DNA of 64,000 nucleotides from Epiperipatus broadwayi (Eukaryota; Onychophora; Udeonychophora; Euonychophora; Peripatidae): NCBI GenBank assembly GCA_028023455.1, contig JAQFVV010012397.1:1483501-1547500 (forward strand). The letters run 5' to 3'. Made by a program: the position numbers and the translations under genes. Below are positions 1 to 12,172 of this stretch, in pieces. The number at the start of each line of letters is the position of its first letter. Positions within the stretch are counted from its first letter, which is position 1. A model generated the notes under the pieces. The model had not been told where the DNA came from. It searched no databases and worked only from the letters and a program-made list of their open reading frames with translations.

Positions 1-262
1 CTCCAAGGGACGATCTAGCATGTTGGTGATATATTTAATTACAATTATATTACACATAAATTTGTTTAAAATTTTGAAATTATTAAAATGGAGAATAAAA
101 TATTGTAATTATATTATAAAATAACAAGAAAGAACAAAGCAAGTTGTGCCATGAATAAAACATACAAGTCTCAAGGGACAATCTAGCATGTTGGTGGTAT
201 ATTTAATTACAATTGTATTACACATAATAAAATTGTGTTTAAAAATTTGAGATTATTAACTT
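1..262. repeat. Direct tandem duplication, unit about 170 bp
   Basis: A block beginning CCAAGGGACGATCTAGCATG near position 3 recurs near 170 with a few changes, and similarity continues for about 90 bp. The intervening 75 bp is AT-rich and not duplicated within the window. The left copy runs into the window edge, so more units may lie outside. No coding potential is visible. Confidence 0.75.
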
Positions 263-2940
263 CTGATATGGACAATGTTCGCAATTCATGCAATCAAATA
301 ATGCATAAAGACATAAAAAATAAAAATGCATGAAATTATTGCAACATCATCAATTAGATGATGCAGATTAACAGTTTTTAGATGGAATTAAAAATGGAAC
401 AAATAAACCAAACTATAAAAAATAATCATAAAAATAATAAAAGCAAATGGAGCAAATAAACTGAACATTGACTGATAAATCATAAGGCCAATTAAAAACA
501 GATAAATGAGCATTATAGATAATGGCTCAAATGGTGGATAATTTTTGCAAACCATTTAAATCAAAGCCCAAAGTAAATGATTTAAAGCAAATAGATTAGC
601 AAAAAAATGAGCAAGCACAAATTCAAGAAGAAACAATGGATTAAATTATGGTCAATGAGCAGGCTCAATTATTTTTAAAATCTGAGAATAAACTAAAAAT
701 ATGTAATGAGTTTTTAAATAAATCTGAACTAAAACTATTAGAGGAAAATATACAAAATGAACACAAACACCATCAAATAAAAAAAAAATTGTAGAAGTGA
801 ACCTGTTGAACCAATACAAGTAAAAGATAATGAACTAAAACTACTGGAATAATTAAAGCAAATGTAAACATCCAAATATATGAGGATAATCTTGAAGGCT
901 CACAAGTTAGATGGATCAGAAGAATGTGATGTACTATATCAAGTGCCACCCATAATTTTGCATCTGAATAAACAAATAAAAATAGACCAAAGTTCACTTT
1001 ATTCCCAAAATGAAATTGAATCACCAATTAGCACAAAAACTAAATGAAGACTTAGCCTTTCATGCTGATTAATCTATTGGGCAAAGAAACACAACATCAA
1101 GCAAACACGATGTATTTCTACAGAGTTATGCACAAGAAGAATTTTTACTGATCATCAATTTTACTTACAACCAGGAAAAAATAAAACAATTTTCTCCCAC
1201 ACCAATTGCTTTTCCAGTTTTCATGAAAGAAAAAGCTCCCAGATAGACCACATTATCAATTATACCTGAACAATCTTATTTTATTGACCATGCACTGGAT
1301 AAACAGCTTACAAAATGCCCAATGGTCAATCCAAAAAGAACTTTTAATAAGTACAATATTTTCAAGAATTTGAAATGAACAATTTTTTTTTCTTCTAAGC
1401 AAAATATGCAAAGGTCCTTTTTAAAAAAAGAACTAAAACGAGGTTCAGAAAAGAAACTAAAGTTTTGATATAAAATTGATTTTTTTTTTTTTTGATGAGA
1501 AAGTTAATACTACATTAATTCTAGGATTTTACTATACTTTGTGAATAAAAGGACACACTTCTTGTTGGCTAAATCTAATCTGGAATACTTTGAATCATAT
1601 TTTGAATAACTGACTGAAACGAAATACAGCTAGAAATTACATGACCATATTATCACCATAAATAGACTTTTGTACTTTATTTTAACTAATCTTTTTCTTG
1701 TGGTTCTGACTTGTGTTTTAGAGTTAACAGTTCCATGTGCAGTCATTATTACATCTGATTGGCTGTCAGACAGCCAATCATCTGTCGAAGTTATCTGAAT
1801 TTGTAAATAATGCTCATTATAGACATTATTTTGGAAAAAAATTATTTTGAAAAAAATTAAATGTTTAAAATTTAAAAAAGAAATGAATTTGTAATAAAAT
1901 CTCTTTAGTTGTTAACATTTTTTTTAAAAAAATAATTATATATCACAAATAATTGTAGTTAATGATGTAATTATTTTCATTACTCATTAGTTCATAGTTA
2001 AATTTATATTTGATTATTGAAAATTGGATTTTATGTAGATAGATTTACATATGCAGATGTTTGTTCAATGTTTTATAGTCTACATATGTTTGCATTCATG
2101 TGGAAAAATACATTTCTGTGGGAGAATACATTTCTAGCAGTTTACTGAGTTAGGGATCCATCTTAGAATGAGTCACCCTTCTATAAATTGTACTTGTATA
2201 AAATTAGATTTAGAACCAAAAGGCCACTCATAATTGTTATACAGGTTTATTTACTTACAATTAGGACCAAAAAACCCATCTTTTTATCATTATTATTATA
2301 TAAACAATTATGTTTAGAATTAGGATCTAAAAAAAAGAATATTTCTTATGATTATTGTGCTAAAAATCGCACTGATGTCTATCCCATAGAGACCAATGTA
2401 TGTGCAGTACTAGGAGACATAATCAAAAAAGATCTCTATTTATGATTTATACATGCATAAATTTATATTCAAGATTATTGAAGACTGGGTTAAAGGTATA
2501 TTGATATTATAATGTACAAGATTAAAGAATATTGGTAAAAAAAAAATTGCTTATCAATTAATGATTATACTTTGTAAATAAATTGTTATATGTTTGTAAA
2601 TTTTATTAAAGAAAATAAATTGCAGACCAATTAATAAGTACACTTGTAAATAAACTATTCCTTCACGATTTGTTACTTTATGTAAGATTGCTTAGCCTAC
2701 CGTAATATATTAAATAAAATGTTTTAAACATAAATGTGTTAGTTTATTTCCCGATTCTTCAAGTCACCTGTATATTTATGTAAATAAATAGAGAAAATGT
2801 ATTGTTGAAAATTTTGATATGCAATATCTCAAGGAATAAATATATGCAAAAAAGTATACAAATTTAATTAGCTATTTTTGCCTAGCGGCACTTTTGAGTA
2901 AATTATATTAGTCATAGTCATAGCAAATGATCAAGGGAAG
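263..2940. other. AT-rich stretch without a recognisable gene
   Basis: This part lies downstream of, or inside a later intron of, the minus-strand KH-like gene. Open frames are short and broken. The 85-codon frame at 2188-2445 has no family signature I recognise. A perfect hairpin lies at 1756-1780: 12-base arms TGATTGGCTGTC and GACAGCCAATCA around one base. Nothing else stands out. Confidence 0.5.
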
Positions 2941-2950
2941 AAAATTGCCA

Positions 2951-3780
2951 GATTTATTAAAGAAACATGAATGGGTGATTAGCATATAAGCCATTTTTTA
3001 GAAAGGGGAAAGCAGGGTTCTTGTTAATGGTGTTCTTATTTCTCATGTTGTGCCAGGCCTCTTTTAATTTATGCTTGGTGTCATTGTGCTCTAGATATAT
3101 GATGATGGCCAATGTAAGCTCGAATGAGTAGCCAGAAATGGATTGGTATTCATGAAAAAATTGATTTGATATCAGTTTGAAGTTTGAGCACAGTTGTATA
3201 TATATATATTGGTGTTAAGCTAATTGGGAAGATTAAGTTGGCATTTAATTCTCCATCTCCAGAAGCTGATAATAAACCTTAAGAGACTTCATTGCTATAC
3301 GTTCAGAGTATTGTTTATTGCCTTACTAAAATTTGCTCTGCAAGTCACCAAATTGCTCTACACACTCCTCCTCATCTGAACCAACACCCCCAAACTACAA
3401 ATCATAAATTGTATATAAGGTTACATTCTTTCACATTAACTGCCACGATACCTATTTTGGAGAATCAAAGGCCAACTTGTCTACATGATTAGCATAACAC
3501 TAATACATATAAAAATGTGCTCAAACTCAAACTGATACCAAATCAATTTTCTTTGATCACCAATAGACTTCCAGCCACCTTTTTGAGCTTACATCCACCA
3601 TCATTGTATACCAATAGTGTGATGATGCCAAGCATAAACTGAAAGAGGCCTGGCACATCATGGGAGATAAAAATGTTATTAATAATAGACTCCTGCATTC
3701 CCCTTTCAAAAAAAGGGACCTACATAAGAAAATAATTAGCCATTTACTTATGTTAATCACTTATGTTTTTTTAATAAACC
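2951..3780. repeat. Foldback element (inverted repeat, arms about 300 bp)
   Basis: The left arm (about 2951-3253) and right arm (about 3459-3780) are diverged reverse complements. Shared blocks include GTGCCAGGCCTCTTT, a TATGCTTGG block, TTGATTTG followed by a TATCAGTTTGA block, and a final GATTCTCCA/AATTCTCCA block. The spacer of about 205 bp is not repeated. Arm identity looks like roughly 75-80% by eye, so the pair is old. It could be two copies of one SINE inserted in opposite orientation; a third, more diverged forward copy appears at about 3880-4140. Confidence 0.7.
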
Positions 3781-3879
3781 CAGAAATCTCCCCCCCCCCC
3801 TCGGTCAGTTTTCATGATTACAACTAATGTAACTTAATACAAAATTTATTCAAATTTTTTTATATATAGACCACTTTCT

Positions 3880-4140
3880 GGAGATTGCAAAGCATGATTC
3901 TTTTCGTTTATTGCTTAGTTGTCATTTGCAATGAATGAAGCACACCTTGATTTTTCATTTAATATCATTATGCTCAGTGCACAGTGCCCTAACCAACGTG
4001 AGTTCAAACACATGGCCTGTTGTTTTTTTGGCACTTGAAGAATATGGATTTGTTTTCAGCATTGTTTAGAGCTCTCCTGTATAAATATTGATGTTGAGAT
4101 GTTCTGGTGGTGATGTTAGCATGGGTCTCTCCATAGGTTT
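3880..4140 (+). repeat. Diverged third copy of the 3-kb repeat
   Basis: The order of landmarks matches the left arm at 2951-3253: a GCAAAGCATGATTCTT block, a TCATTATGCTC block, an AACGTGAGTTCAAAC block resembling a tRNA B box, and a TGTATAAATATTGATGTTGAG block. Similarity is weak but collinear, and no coding frame is present. Confidence 0.45.
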
Positions 4141-5300
4141 TAAGCTTATCTCATATACGTTTTTGCTTATATTTATTCAAATAGAAAAAATGTAAATAAA
4201 TGAACTAGGCTAAGTCTGACCATTGCAATATACATATATATACTAAAATAAATTTATAATTTATTATATTTTTAACAACAACCATCTTTGCAACAAATAT
4301 ACAAATTATCAATATTTTTTTGTTTTATTAAAAATTAATTTTAACTTTGCATATACACACTTTAAATTTAATGAAGTTTAAATGTATAAATGAGTATGGT
4401 CATCATAACTACAAAAATAAATATTTAAAAAAGTTAGTATGAGTTTTATCTCTATGTGAATTATACTGTGAAACATAAATATAATTATATATACCACATA
4501 TTAATGTTTTTATTTAATATTATCTTTTAACCATTTACAATTAACAACTTTCATTAGGAATGAGTTTCAAGATCTTGTTCAATTACAACTCTGATTTTAT
4601 TTAATCTTATTTTCCAAGGAAAGCAATTGCTAACACATTTTTAGCAAATTTAAGTTTTTCTTTTAAAAATCATGCTCAAATTCACCATAAAATATATTTT
4701 TTAACAAAGTGTTTTATTTCATACATCTAATATAATAAATATAATTCATACATTTGTTAATATTAATTCCACAAGTTGAATAAGCATCTATAAATCTCAT
4801 ATTTTCATAATGTTAAAATTATTTATTTTCTCAATGTCTTTATTATTTACAATAATGGACCTTATATTTGACTAAATAATGTCTTATATATTACTAATTT
4901 GGATTAGATAGCTATATCACTAATTAAATATCCAGTCTTTTTTTTTTTTTTTCAGTTTCAAAATTCAGGGTTTCATCTTAACACATTCTAACTCATCTTT
5001 TTGTCCAATAAGCTACTAAGACATTTAGAATTACATTTGCAGGCTGATATATCCATCCAAGCTGAAAGCACATTAAGCTTTTAAAAATTATTAATATTCA
5101 AAATTATAAATTACATCTGAAGTGATAAAAATAGTTACCAGCATTGATAAAAATTTTATTTTTAATGAATTTAAATTAAAAAACTCCAACTGCAAAAATA
5201 TGCAAAGATTGCTGCCATAAAAAAAGATTAACTCTGTTACTGCTATTTTATATTACTCTAGTTTTGCTATTTACTGTCAATTTGAGTAATCATTATGTCA
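4141..5300. other. AT-rich stretch, nothing recognised
   Basis: The sequence is low in GC, with homopolymer runs and no frame longer than about 60 codons. I see no repeat shared with the rest of the window and no splice-flanked coding block. Confidence 0.5.
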
Positions 5301-5303
5301 AAA

Positions 5304-5530
5304 CAGGAAAACAACTCATACAGTAGTGATGATCCTCACTGATGAGAGCAACAAGCTAGAAACTAATCTGGTGATATTGGATGAGTAGGAACTAGATAGG
5401 GGTTTTATGTACAAACCTTGCATCCATTGATTACTCTGGCTTGCACTGAGTGGCATAACTATATGGAGAATTTTGCATGTTTTAAAAGCTTGAGCAAACA
5501 GAAGAAATGATGATCATATGACGTTTGTTA
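5304..5530 (+). repeat. SINE-1 copy with short inverted head
   Basis: Forward-orientation SINE-1 landmarks are present: CTCACTGATGA, CAAGCTAGAAACTA, TTGGATGAGTAGGAACTAGA, CATCCATTGATTACTC and TGGCTTGCACTGAGTGGCA. The copy is preceded by a short piece of the same family in reverse orientation (CATACAGTAGTG), so it is a small inverted composite like those at 8.3 and 39.5 kb. Confidence 0.8.
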
Positions 5531-7914
5531 ATCATTATGTTATGTGTTAAGTCTTTAAAAAAATAATAATTCCCTGACCATAGTTGTCCTATCCTGTCAT
5601 AGTTTTAATTTTAACAATGTCCTTAAAAAACATTTTTGGTGAAAGGAGGTTTGGGAAATACATTTATTTGAAAAAGTGATTTTTGATAATATATATCTTG
5701 TTTTTCATTGGAGTAGTTTTTGACTTTTGACTTTCATCATTAAAGCCATTTTAGATCTGGATCTAATGTACTTGGATTTTTAATATCTAATGCACTTCTT
5801 ATCAATCACTTTTTATTTCAAATAAACAAACTATTTTCAGTCACCACCACAAATCTTGCTTAACCAATCAAATAACTTGACCAAATGCTTTTTCTTGTGT
5901 GGTCATCACTTATTACATTTTCCAGACAACAGAAACCAGTGTTTCTTATAATTCTTTAAATAACAAGTGAAATTTGATAATCACTAATCCATGATTGGAA
6001 GCAATCCAATAAAATCCTCTTCTGCTGTATTATTCCATTATAATTACTTTCTTACTTTAAATTTGTAATAAATAACAAATACTTTTACAAATTCATATAT
6101 AAAAAGTTTAAATAGTTGTAAAGGAATTTATACTAATATTAAATTTTAACCTGTCTATTTCTGCAATCATATAAACACTGTCTAAATCTCATCTTGCTGA
6201 ATATCTATCTAAATATAAACAGAGATGGAGTGAACATGATCATTATATGGTAAATTCTTAAATCATTACTCAAAAGATGATCAAAATAGTTATGTTCAAA
6301 ATATATAAATGTATGGCATTCACTGACTTAATTATACTTGCAGTAATATTTTTAGGTCTATTTGTTAATATTAATGCATCGAAAGGGAATCTACACTGAT
6401 TTACATTCAACAATTTTAATTCACCAATCATTTTTAAATATCAGTCATTAAAATAAACTGGCATTTATCTCATGGTCAATATCTATTATTGGTGTTTTGC
6501 ATAGACAATATAGTTGATCTATATTAATGTTTAATTTTAAAATGAATAGAAGACATTATTGCATTACAAATTGAGTTGGCAAAGATCCAATGTTACTTTC
6601 ACCAAATATCTTTCTAAATAGCTATAACTTGGCTTTTTGAAATGAAACATTATCCAAATAAAAGGAAATTTTAGTATCAAATGTAAACCATTCGAATTCT
6701 AAATTGGAATTTTAACCAAGCATAAAACCTTTGACAAAATAATGAAGCAAATTTGACAGTTCTGAAGACAATATTAACAAAAATTTTCTTAATCCTTCCC
6801 ATATAACAAAGTCCAAATTTATCCTGACTCTAAATATCTATATGCAAACAGAATTATAATATATTTGATCACTCAACCACCACTGGTTTCTATGGCACAT
6901 TTTCTTAAATACTAAAGACATCTAATTGAGCACAATTAAAATACCAATTTTTTATTGCATCCTAATGTCCAATGCCATGTCAAAAATCGATGTACCACCT
7001 AATGATGTGAGACTATATAGCTATCTCAATGAGATTTTGGATTCAAAGCTAAAAATAATACAGCTATACATCTACCAACAACTATTAATTCTCTTTTTAT
7101 AGCTAACAATCTAAAATTCAAATTAGCCTAAAGTTTTGAAGACAAGTCAACTTGCTTAAATGGACATATAAATCTGACAACAGTATCTATATTTTAGTAC
7201 ACAATGACAAATTTTTAGACTGAGCATGAAATTTGTCATGACTTTTATTCTCAACATATTGAACACTGATTTACCATATTTATTATCAGTGTTAAAAAAA
7301 TATTTTTATGGTATAGTTTGATTGATTAAAAAATCAATGTTAAAAAAATATTTTTATGCTATCTAATTTGGTTGATTTAATATATTTAAATAACTTTGCA
7401 TTCCCCTGCACTTTTAAAAACTTTCAAACTTCATTGGTATGTTTTATAAGTTATATCCATATTATGGACAGATAGTAACTGTGTAGTATTAAAACAGAAC
7501 CAAAACTTCTAATAAGCATATTTAGCATGATTGTAAGATATTAACAATTTATTGTATACTGTTACCATTGAAGTAATGAATTTGGAATTAATACTTAAAT
7601 AAAATGGCATAAACCAGAAGTGAGGAAAAATAAAATTAAAATATAGATTCAAATAACATGACATCTACAGTTAGAAAAAATGTAGTACAGTATTAAAATA
7701 GTAGTAGGAGAAGAGAATTAAATAGAAACTAGACTAGATTTTTTGATAGTACAATCAATGCATATTATGTCAAAAATATTTGCATAAGATTAAAAAATTG
7801 AAAAGAGAATGTAAATTTGAAAATGTTTTGGAGAAAATTTTAAATATGCATGTATTTGAAGCCTCAAAAGTTGTAAATATCAGTAATGAAAAGTTTATAT
7901 GGATTAATATTTAC
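5531..7914. other. Intron or 3' flank of the KH-like gene; nothing recognised
   Basis: This segment follows the last exon I can identify (7915-8041) in the transcription direction. The next exon must start with two bases completing a codon opened by G, but no block here combined an acceptor, an open frame of coding-like composition and a donor. It is probably intronic. Confidence 0.45.
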
Positions 7915-8041
7915 CTAGTTCATTATTTTTCACAAGTTGTGTAAAATGATGTAGAAGATTCAAAGCATACTGCTGGGCTTCAATGTTTCCTCGAATTTCT
8001 ACAAATGCTTCATTTTCCTCTTCAGTTTTTCCACAAAAAAC
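7915..8041 (-). CDS. KH-like gene, exon 4 (C-terminal half of KH-like domain)
   Basis: On the minus strand the exon is bounded by the acceptor TTTTTATGTAG and the donor GTAAAT. It is 127 nt, open throughout, enters in phase 0 and leaves in phase 1, and encodes predicted residues 256-297. The peptide starts VFCGKTEEENEAFVEIRGN and continues with an amphipathic helix containing AQQYALNLLHHF. A strand of the type AFVEIRGN followed by a helix starting A..YA..LL matches the beta-3/alpha-C end of type I KH domains. GC content and codon use stand out from the AT-rich flanks. Frame continuity with exon 3 (…KARLR then VFCG…) supports the model. The following exon was not found. Paralogue and family identity are unknown to me; RNA binding is inferred only from the fold-like pattern. 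Confidence 0.85.
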
Positions 8042-8329
8042 CTACATAAAAACATTTTGTATAATATAAAATTCATAATTTAATGAACTGAGTCTAAAGT
8101 GTATATTCTTGTAGTGTAATTTGAATTCCATAATGTAAAATTTAGACCACCCAAGTTTATTATGTTCTTACTATTGAAAACATTTATTTGGTCTCCCAAT
8201 AGAATAGTTTTGAAAAATCAAAACAAAATATTTTAATATTTATCATAAATATCCATGTAATAATAAATTTCAATAAATTTTCTAACTTTAAACTACAATA
8301 ATACTAAATTAAACAAATGGTGTTAACAC

Positions 8330-8465
8330 AAAGGCAAAACACTCCATACAATAGTGCCACCCAATGCAAGCCAGAGTAATGGATGCAGGGTGGTGCTACT
8401 GTATGGAAGTTTTGTCTCTGTGTAAACAGATTGTATAAGCATAAATAATGGTAATCATGTGATGT
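8330..8465. repeat. SINE-1 inverted composite (short)
   Basis: A reverse-orientation piece (ACTCCATACAATAGTGCCAC, GCAAGCCAGAGTAATGGATG) is immediately followed by the forward 3' end (GGTGGTGCTACTGTATGGAA, then CAGATTGTATAAGCAT and AATCATGTGATG). The two halves can pair as a hairpin. The tRNA-like head is absent. Confidence 0.75.
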
Positions 8466-8814
8466 TTAGTGGTCAATTGGTATTAACAGATCCAAAAAAT
8501 GAACATTTTTAAATCTGAAAAGTAGAAATGAAAAACCTTAAAAACTGTATATCTTATATTACTAGTAACTAATGATTAAATGATTGGAATAGTAAAAATT
8601 AGAAAATAGCTTGCCAATAATTAACAGAACATTTTTACAACATTGAGCAAAAAGGTAATTTGTGCATTAAAAAAATTGTGCAGAATCAATGTAACACAAT
8701 CATTGAAAAGAAATACATAACATTTTTAATGCATTCAAAATATCAGCTATTGCTATATTTGCACTCAGAATATACCTAACAAAAATGAAAAACAGTATGC
8801 CATTATCACCATTT

Positions 8815-11260
8815 TCAATCCGCTGCAGAATGAAGGTCTCTCCAAGTTTAATCCATCTCCAATCTCTAACCTCTTCTCCATACCACACTTGCATTTTTCA
8901 CACATCAATCTTATATGTGGTCTCTTTCTAGCTCTTTTATAATATCTTGTATTCCAGTTTAAGATTTCAATTTTTCATCTAACATCAACTCTTTTAGCAA
9001 TATGTCCATCCCAAATTCAATAACACTGTTTGATCTATTACCCATGTATTTCAATCTCTTCTTGTTATTCCCAATATACATCCTTCCATACTTATTTGGG
9101 TGATTTGAAATCTCTGTATGTTAAGTGTCCAAGTCTCAGATCCATAAGTAAGAACTGGTAAAACACTATTAAAAAACCTCCATTTTCAAATGCATTAGCA
9201 TGTTTCTTTTTAATATTAAGGTATTTCTACCAAAAGCATTTCAACTTTAATTCTATGGTTAATTTCATCCATTGTTTCCATCTGCAGTAATAATCTGACC
9301 AAGATATTTGTAGTTATTAACTTCTAACTCATCATTATCAATCTTTACTTTAATCTTTAGTCTTTTTAATGTTTACCTTATGTCCTACTTTCTTACTTTC
9401 ATCTGATAAAATAATCATTTATTTTTATTTCTTTAGTTTCCCATTTTAATCCACAAAAAACTTTTTGCAGCACTGCTATTATAAAGTTTTGGAGACATAG
9501 AGTCACCCTACCATGTAACCGTCTCAACATTAAACCTTCCTAGTATCATTATGTAATCTAATTATTGTTGTTGCATTTTTATATTCTTTAGAATATGACA
9601 ATATCCTGGGTCTATACCTTGATCCAATGCTTTAATCACTGAAGAAATGCTTATAGGATCAAATGCCTTTTCATAATCTACCAATCCAAAAGATAATGGC
9701 AACTCATATTCACTGGTCCTTTCTATAACTTCTCTCAATACTTGGATATGATTCTCTATACTAAAACCACTTTTAAATCCAACTTTAATATTGATAAAAG
9801 ACCGATAGGTCAGTAATTTCAAATATCTTCTTTACTTTTTAAAATTTAATACTGCATTCTTCTAATCATCTGGTACATCTTTATTATTTAGTCATTTTGT
9901 ATATAACTGCCAAAAAAATTTATATTTCTTCACCTGTTTCTTTTAAGATATTAATCATAATTCCATTATTATCTGGAGCTTTTACCTTCTTTCATAAATT
10001 TAATTGCATATCTCACTTCTTTATTTAAAATCCTGGGCAATTCAAATGTTGTAGAAGACACTTTTCCTTGTTCTTTATTACTATATAATTCTTTCTGGAA
10101 CTTCTGTACACATTTCATATCACCTTTTTTTAATAATAGTTCCATTTTTTCTTATTGCAGAAATGTTTCCTACCAATACCAAAATATTGTTTTACACTCT
10201 TGAGACTTATTCTCTTCCAGTTTTCCTTGCTAGTTCAGTTATACTTTCTTATATCATTATCAATTCTTTTTTGCAACATCTTACAAAATTTGAGATATTT
10301 ATCCTTGTTAAGACATCATTTTTATATATTTTTATATTCCTTTTTTTTTTCATAAATTGTCTAGTCTCAGTAGAAATTTTACTGGACAACTGCTTTTTCA
10401 TACCAGTTATCTTTGTTGCAGTTTTAAAGAATGCATGTTATTTTTCTACCGAGTTCATTCAAACCTGAATAATGTTCAAAATTAGTTAATATTTAAAAAT
10501 GATTTGTAAGCTATAAATTCATTAGAATGTTTCTGACAATTAAGAATATCAACTATAAATATCATTATTCATAATTTTTGTTTTTCACTAATCTATGATC
10601 ACTTCCTGTGCTGAATTTATTAACAATATTAGTCTTGAAATATGTATTTTCTGTTAGTCAAAATATAATCCAATTCTGCCACACCTTCATTTTGGATGCT
10701 TCCATGTCCATTTCCGCTTAACATTTTTTTTCTCAAAACAATAATTCATATAAAGTTTTTCCTTTTCTGAAAACTCCATAAGTCTATATCCTCTCTCATT
10801 TCTAGCACCATAACCAAATTTACCTACAGCACTTTTCATTTTTCAATTGTTTATCAATTCTAGCATTAAAGTCTCCCATAAGAATTTTAAAATGTTGTTT
10901 GGACTAATCAAAAGCCTTTTGTACAACCATGTATAAATTCTCTACTGCATTACTATGACAACTTATTGGGGCTTAAATCTAAATTATCTGCATTTGATAT
11001 CTGCTTTAAGTTGAATATCTAATCTTACCACTCTGTCCAATACAGCAAAAATCCCCACAATGTCGTTCTTCCATTTTTTATTTGTAATAAATCCTACTCC
11101 ATTTGTACTTCTATTGTTTGTATACTGTGTGTAGTTTACAGTACACTACATGTTAACTTTTTAAATCAATTATTTTAACTTTTCTTCTAATTTCACAAAA
11201 TTCAATAATATTCCATTTATACAAGACAATTGTTCCAATTCTTGCAATCTTCATTCACTT
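8815..11260 (-). mobile_element. Degraded non-LTR retrotransposon (LINE copy A; endonuclease plus RT)
   Basis: Read on the minus strand, this is a 5'-to-3' LINE with many stops and frameshifts. From 11.2 to 10.5 kb there are apurinic-endonuclease relics: a VGFI-like block, GDFNARI-like and FGYGARNERG-like blocks, and a diverged GSDHRLV motif. Around 9822-9562 is an RT segment with GFKSGFSIENHIQVL and VDYEKAFD. Around 9200-8800 is the C-terminal section with an LPVLTYGSETW-like block and a following TQ…GITRRD pattern. This architecture is the one seen in RTE/CR1-like LINEs common in molluscs. It sits inside intron 3 on the sense strand of the host gene. The 3' tail boundary is uncertain. Confidence 0.85.
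9562..9822 (-). pseudogene. LINE reverse-transcriptase fragment (copy A)
   Basis: This is the longest open piece of LINE copy A (86 codons from the first candidate start). It has the fingers region FKSGFSIENHIQVLREVIER and the RT motif VDYEKAFDPI. The first catalytic Asp is kept in the (L/V)DYEKAFD signature, but the YADD box region lies further on in broken sequence. The frame is interrupted on both sides, so no functional enzyme is expected. Copies B and C in this window cover the same region in worse condition. Confidence 0.8.
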
Positions 11261-11816
11261 GAAAGTAACCTGCAGCATAAATGTAAATAATAAGTCATCA
11301 TCAAATGACAGTCTGGATCTGCAATCAGGGAATTTTTAGCACCTTGCATTTTCAGCCACCAGACACTGCCTTGGTTGGCAACTTCACAGACTCCTGGGAA
11401 TAATTTTAGTCTGTCATGATTGCAAATATCTTTAAAAAAATTATTCACACACACATTCATTTTGCCTTCAAGAAAATTCAAATATTTCAGTTAAGAGCTA
11501 TCAGGCAACTGAGAAGGAAAAAACATGATGCTTCTTGATTTTAAACTCAGAGGTAAAAAGCCAATAAGCTTGTCATGCTAGCTAATGCATGTTGGTAAAC
11601 AACCCATCCATGTTCATATACTATAATGAATAATTACATAGTAACAACAGCTGCAATAACAAGAACATATGAAGTGGATATTAGGAAATTTTCCCTGTTC
11701 AGTTCCTTTAAGGCCTCCAAAAAGAATCAAAGGATCTCCTTTCAGATGACAGCATTCTTTAAATGCTTTTGAAAAGTTTGAAATATTGTTACAGAATCTG
11801 AATATTATCAAATTCT
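11261..11816 (-). other. Possible LINE 5' region or unrelated relic
   Basis: Two minus-strand open frames (11251-11481 and 11614-11811) have somewhat higher GC than the flanks, with peptides such as SVWWLKMQGAKNSL and FKECCHLKGDPLILFGG. They lie directly upstream of the LINE endonuclease relic and could be its 5' region. I recognise no domain, and splice-site context for a host exon is weak. Confidence 0.3.
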
Positions 11817-12056
11817 GAATATTAAATTTTCATTCCTTCTTATTTGCATTGCTTAATTATATATGCTATAATACACTATATACTCCTTAAATTACACTCT
11901 ATAATACACCATATACTCCTTAAATTACACTCTAGAGTGTAACACCATATACTCCTTAAATTACACTCTAGAGTGTAATTTAAGGAGTATATAGTGTATT
12001 ATAGTATATGTAATTAAGCAATGCAAATAAGAAGTGAAATGAAATTTAATACTTCA
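11817..12056. mobile_element. Foldback MITE with internal tandem units
   Basis: The left arm (11817-11906) and right arm (about 11972-12056) are near-perfect reverse complements sharing TCTTATTTGCATTGCTTAAT and CTATATACTCCTTAAATTAC. Between them the inner unit (CCATATACTCCTTAAATTAC plus ACTCTA) is repeated, giving three direct copies of about 33 bp before the turn at ACTCTAGAGT. A partial copy of the right arm recurs at about 12125-12170. No coding capacity is present, so any movement would be non-autonomous. Confidence 0.8.
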
Positions 12057-12124
12057 AAGAAAAAGTTGGCACACTAAGATCAAGACTAATAAAGAAATAA
12101 AAATAAATCATATGTTAAACTGCA

Positions 12125-12172
12125 TTGTAGAGTGTAATTTAAGGAGTATATATGGTGTATTATAGTATATTC
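12125..12172. repeat. Solo fragment of the 11.8-kb foldback arm
   Basis: The block TAGAGTGTAATTTAAGGAGT followed by ATATATGGTGTATTATAGTATAT matches the inner part of the right arm of the neighbouring foldback element. Confidence 0.75.

Noticed and set aside
773-1027. 84-codon hydrophobic minus-strand frame
   Set aside because: Composition follows the AT-rich base content; there is no domain, splice context or second copy to support a gene.
2188-2445. 85-codon plus-strand frame
   Set aside because: No recognised motif, surrounded by stops, and near the chance length for this composition and window size.
3557-3760. 67-codon minus-strand frame
   Set aside because: It lies inside the right arm of the foldback repeat and is not conserved as a frame in the left arm.
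10155-10468. Two overlapping plus-strand frames of 66 and 101 codons
   Set aside because: They run antisense to LINE copy A and are F/L/I-rich shadows of its T-rich complement.
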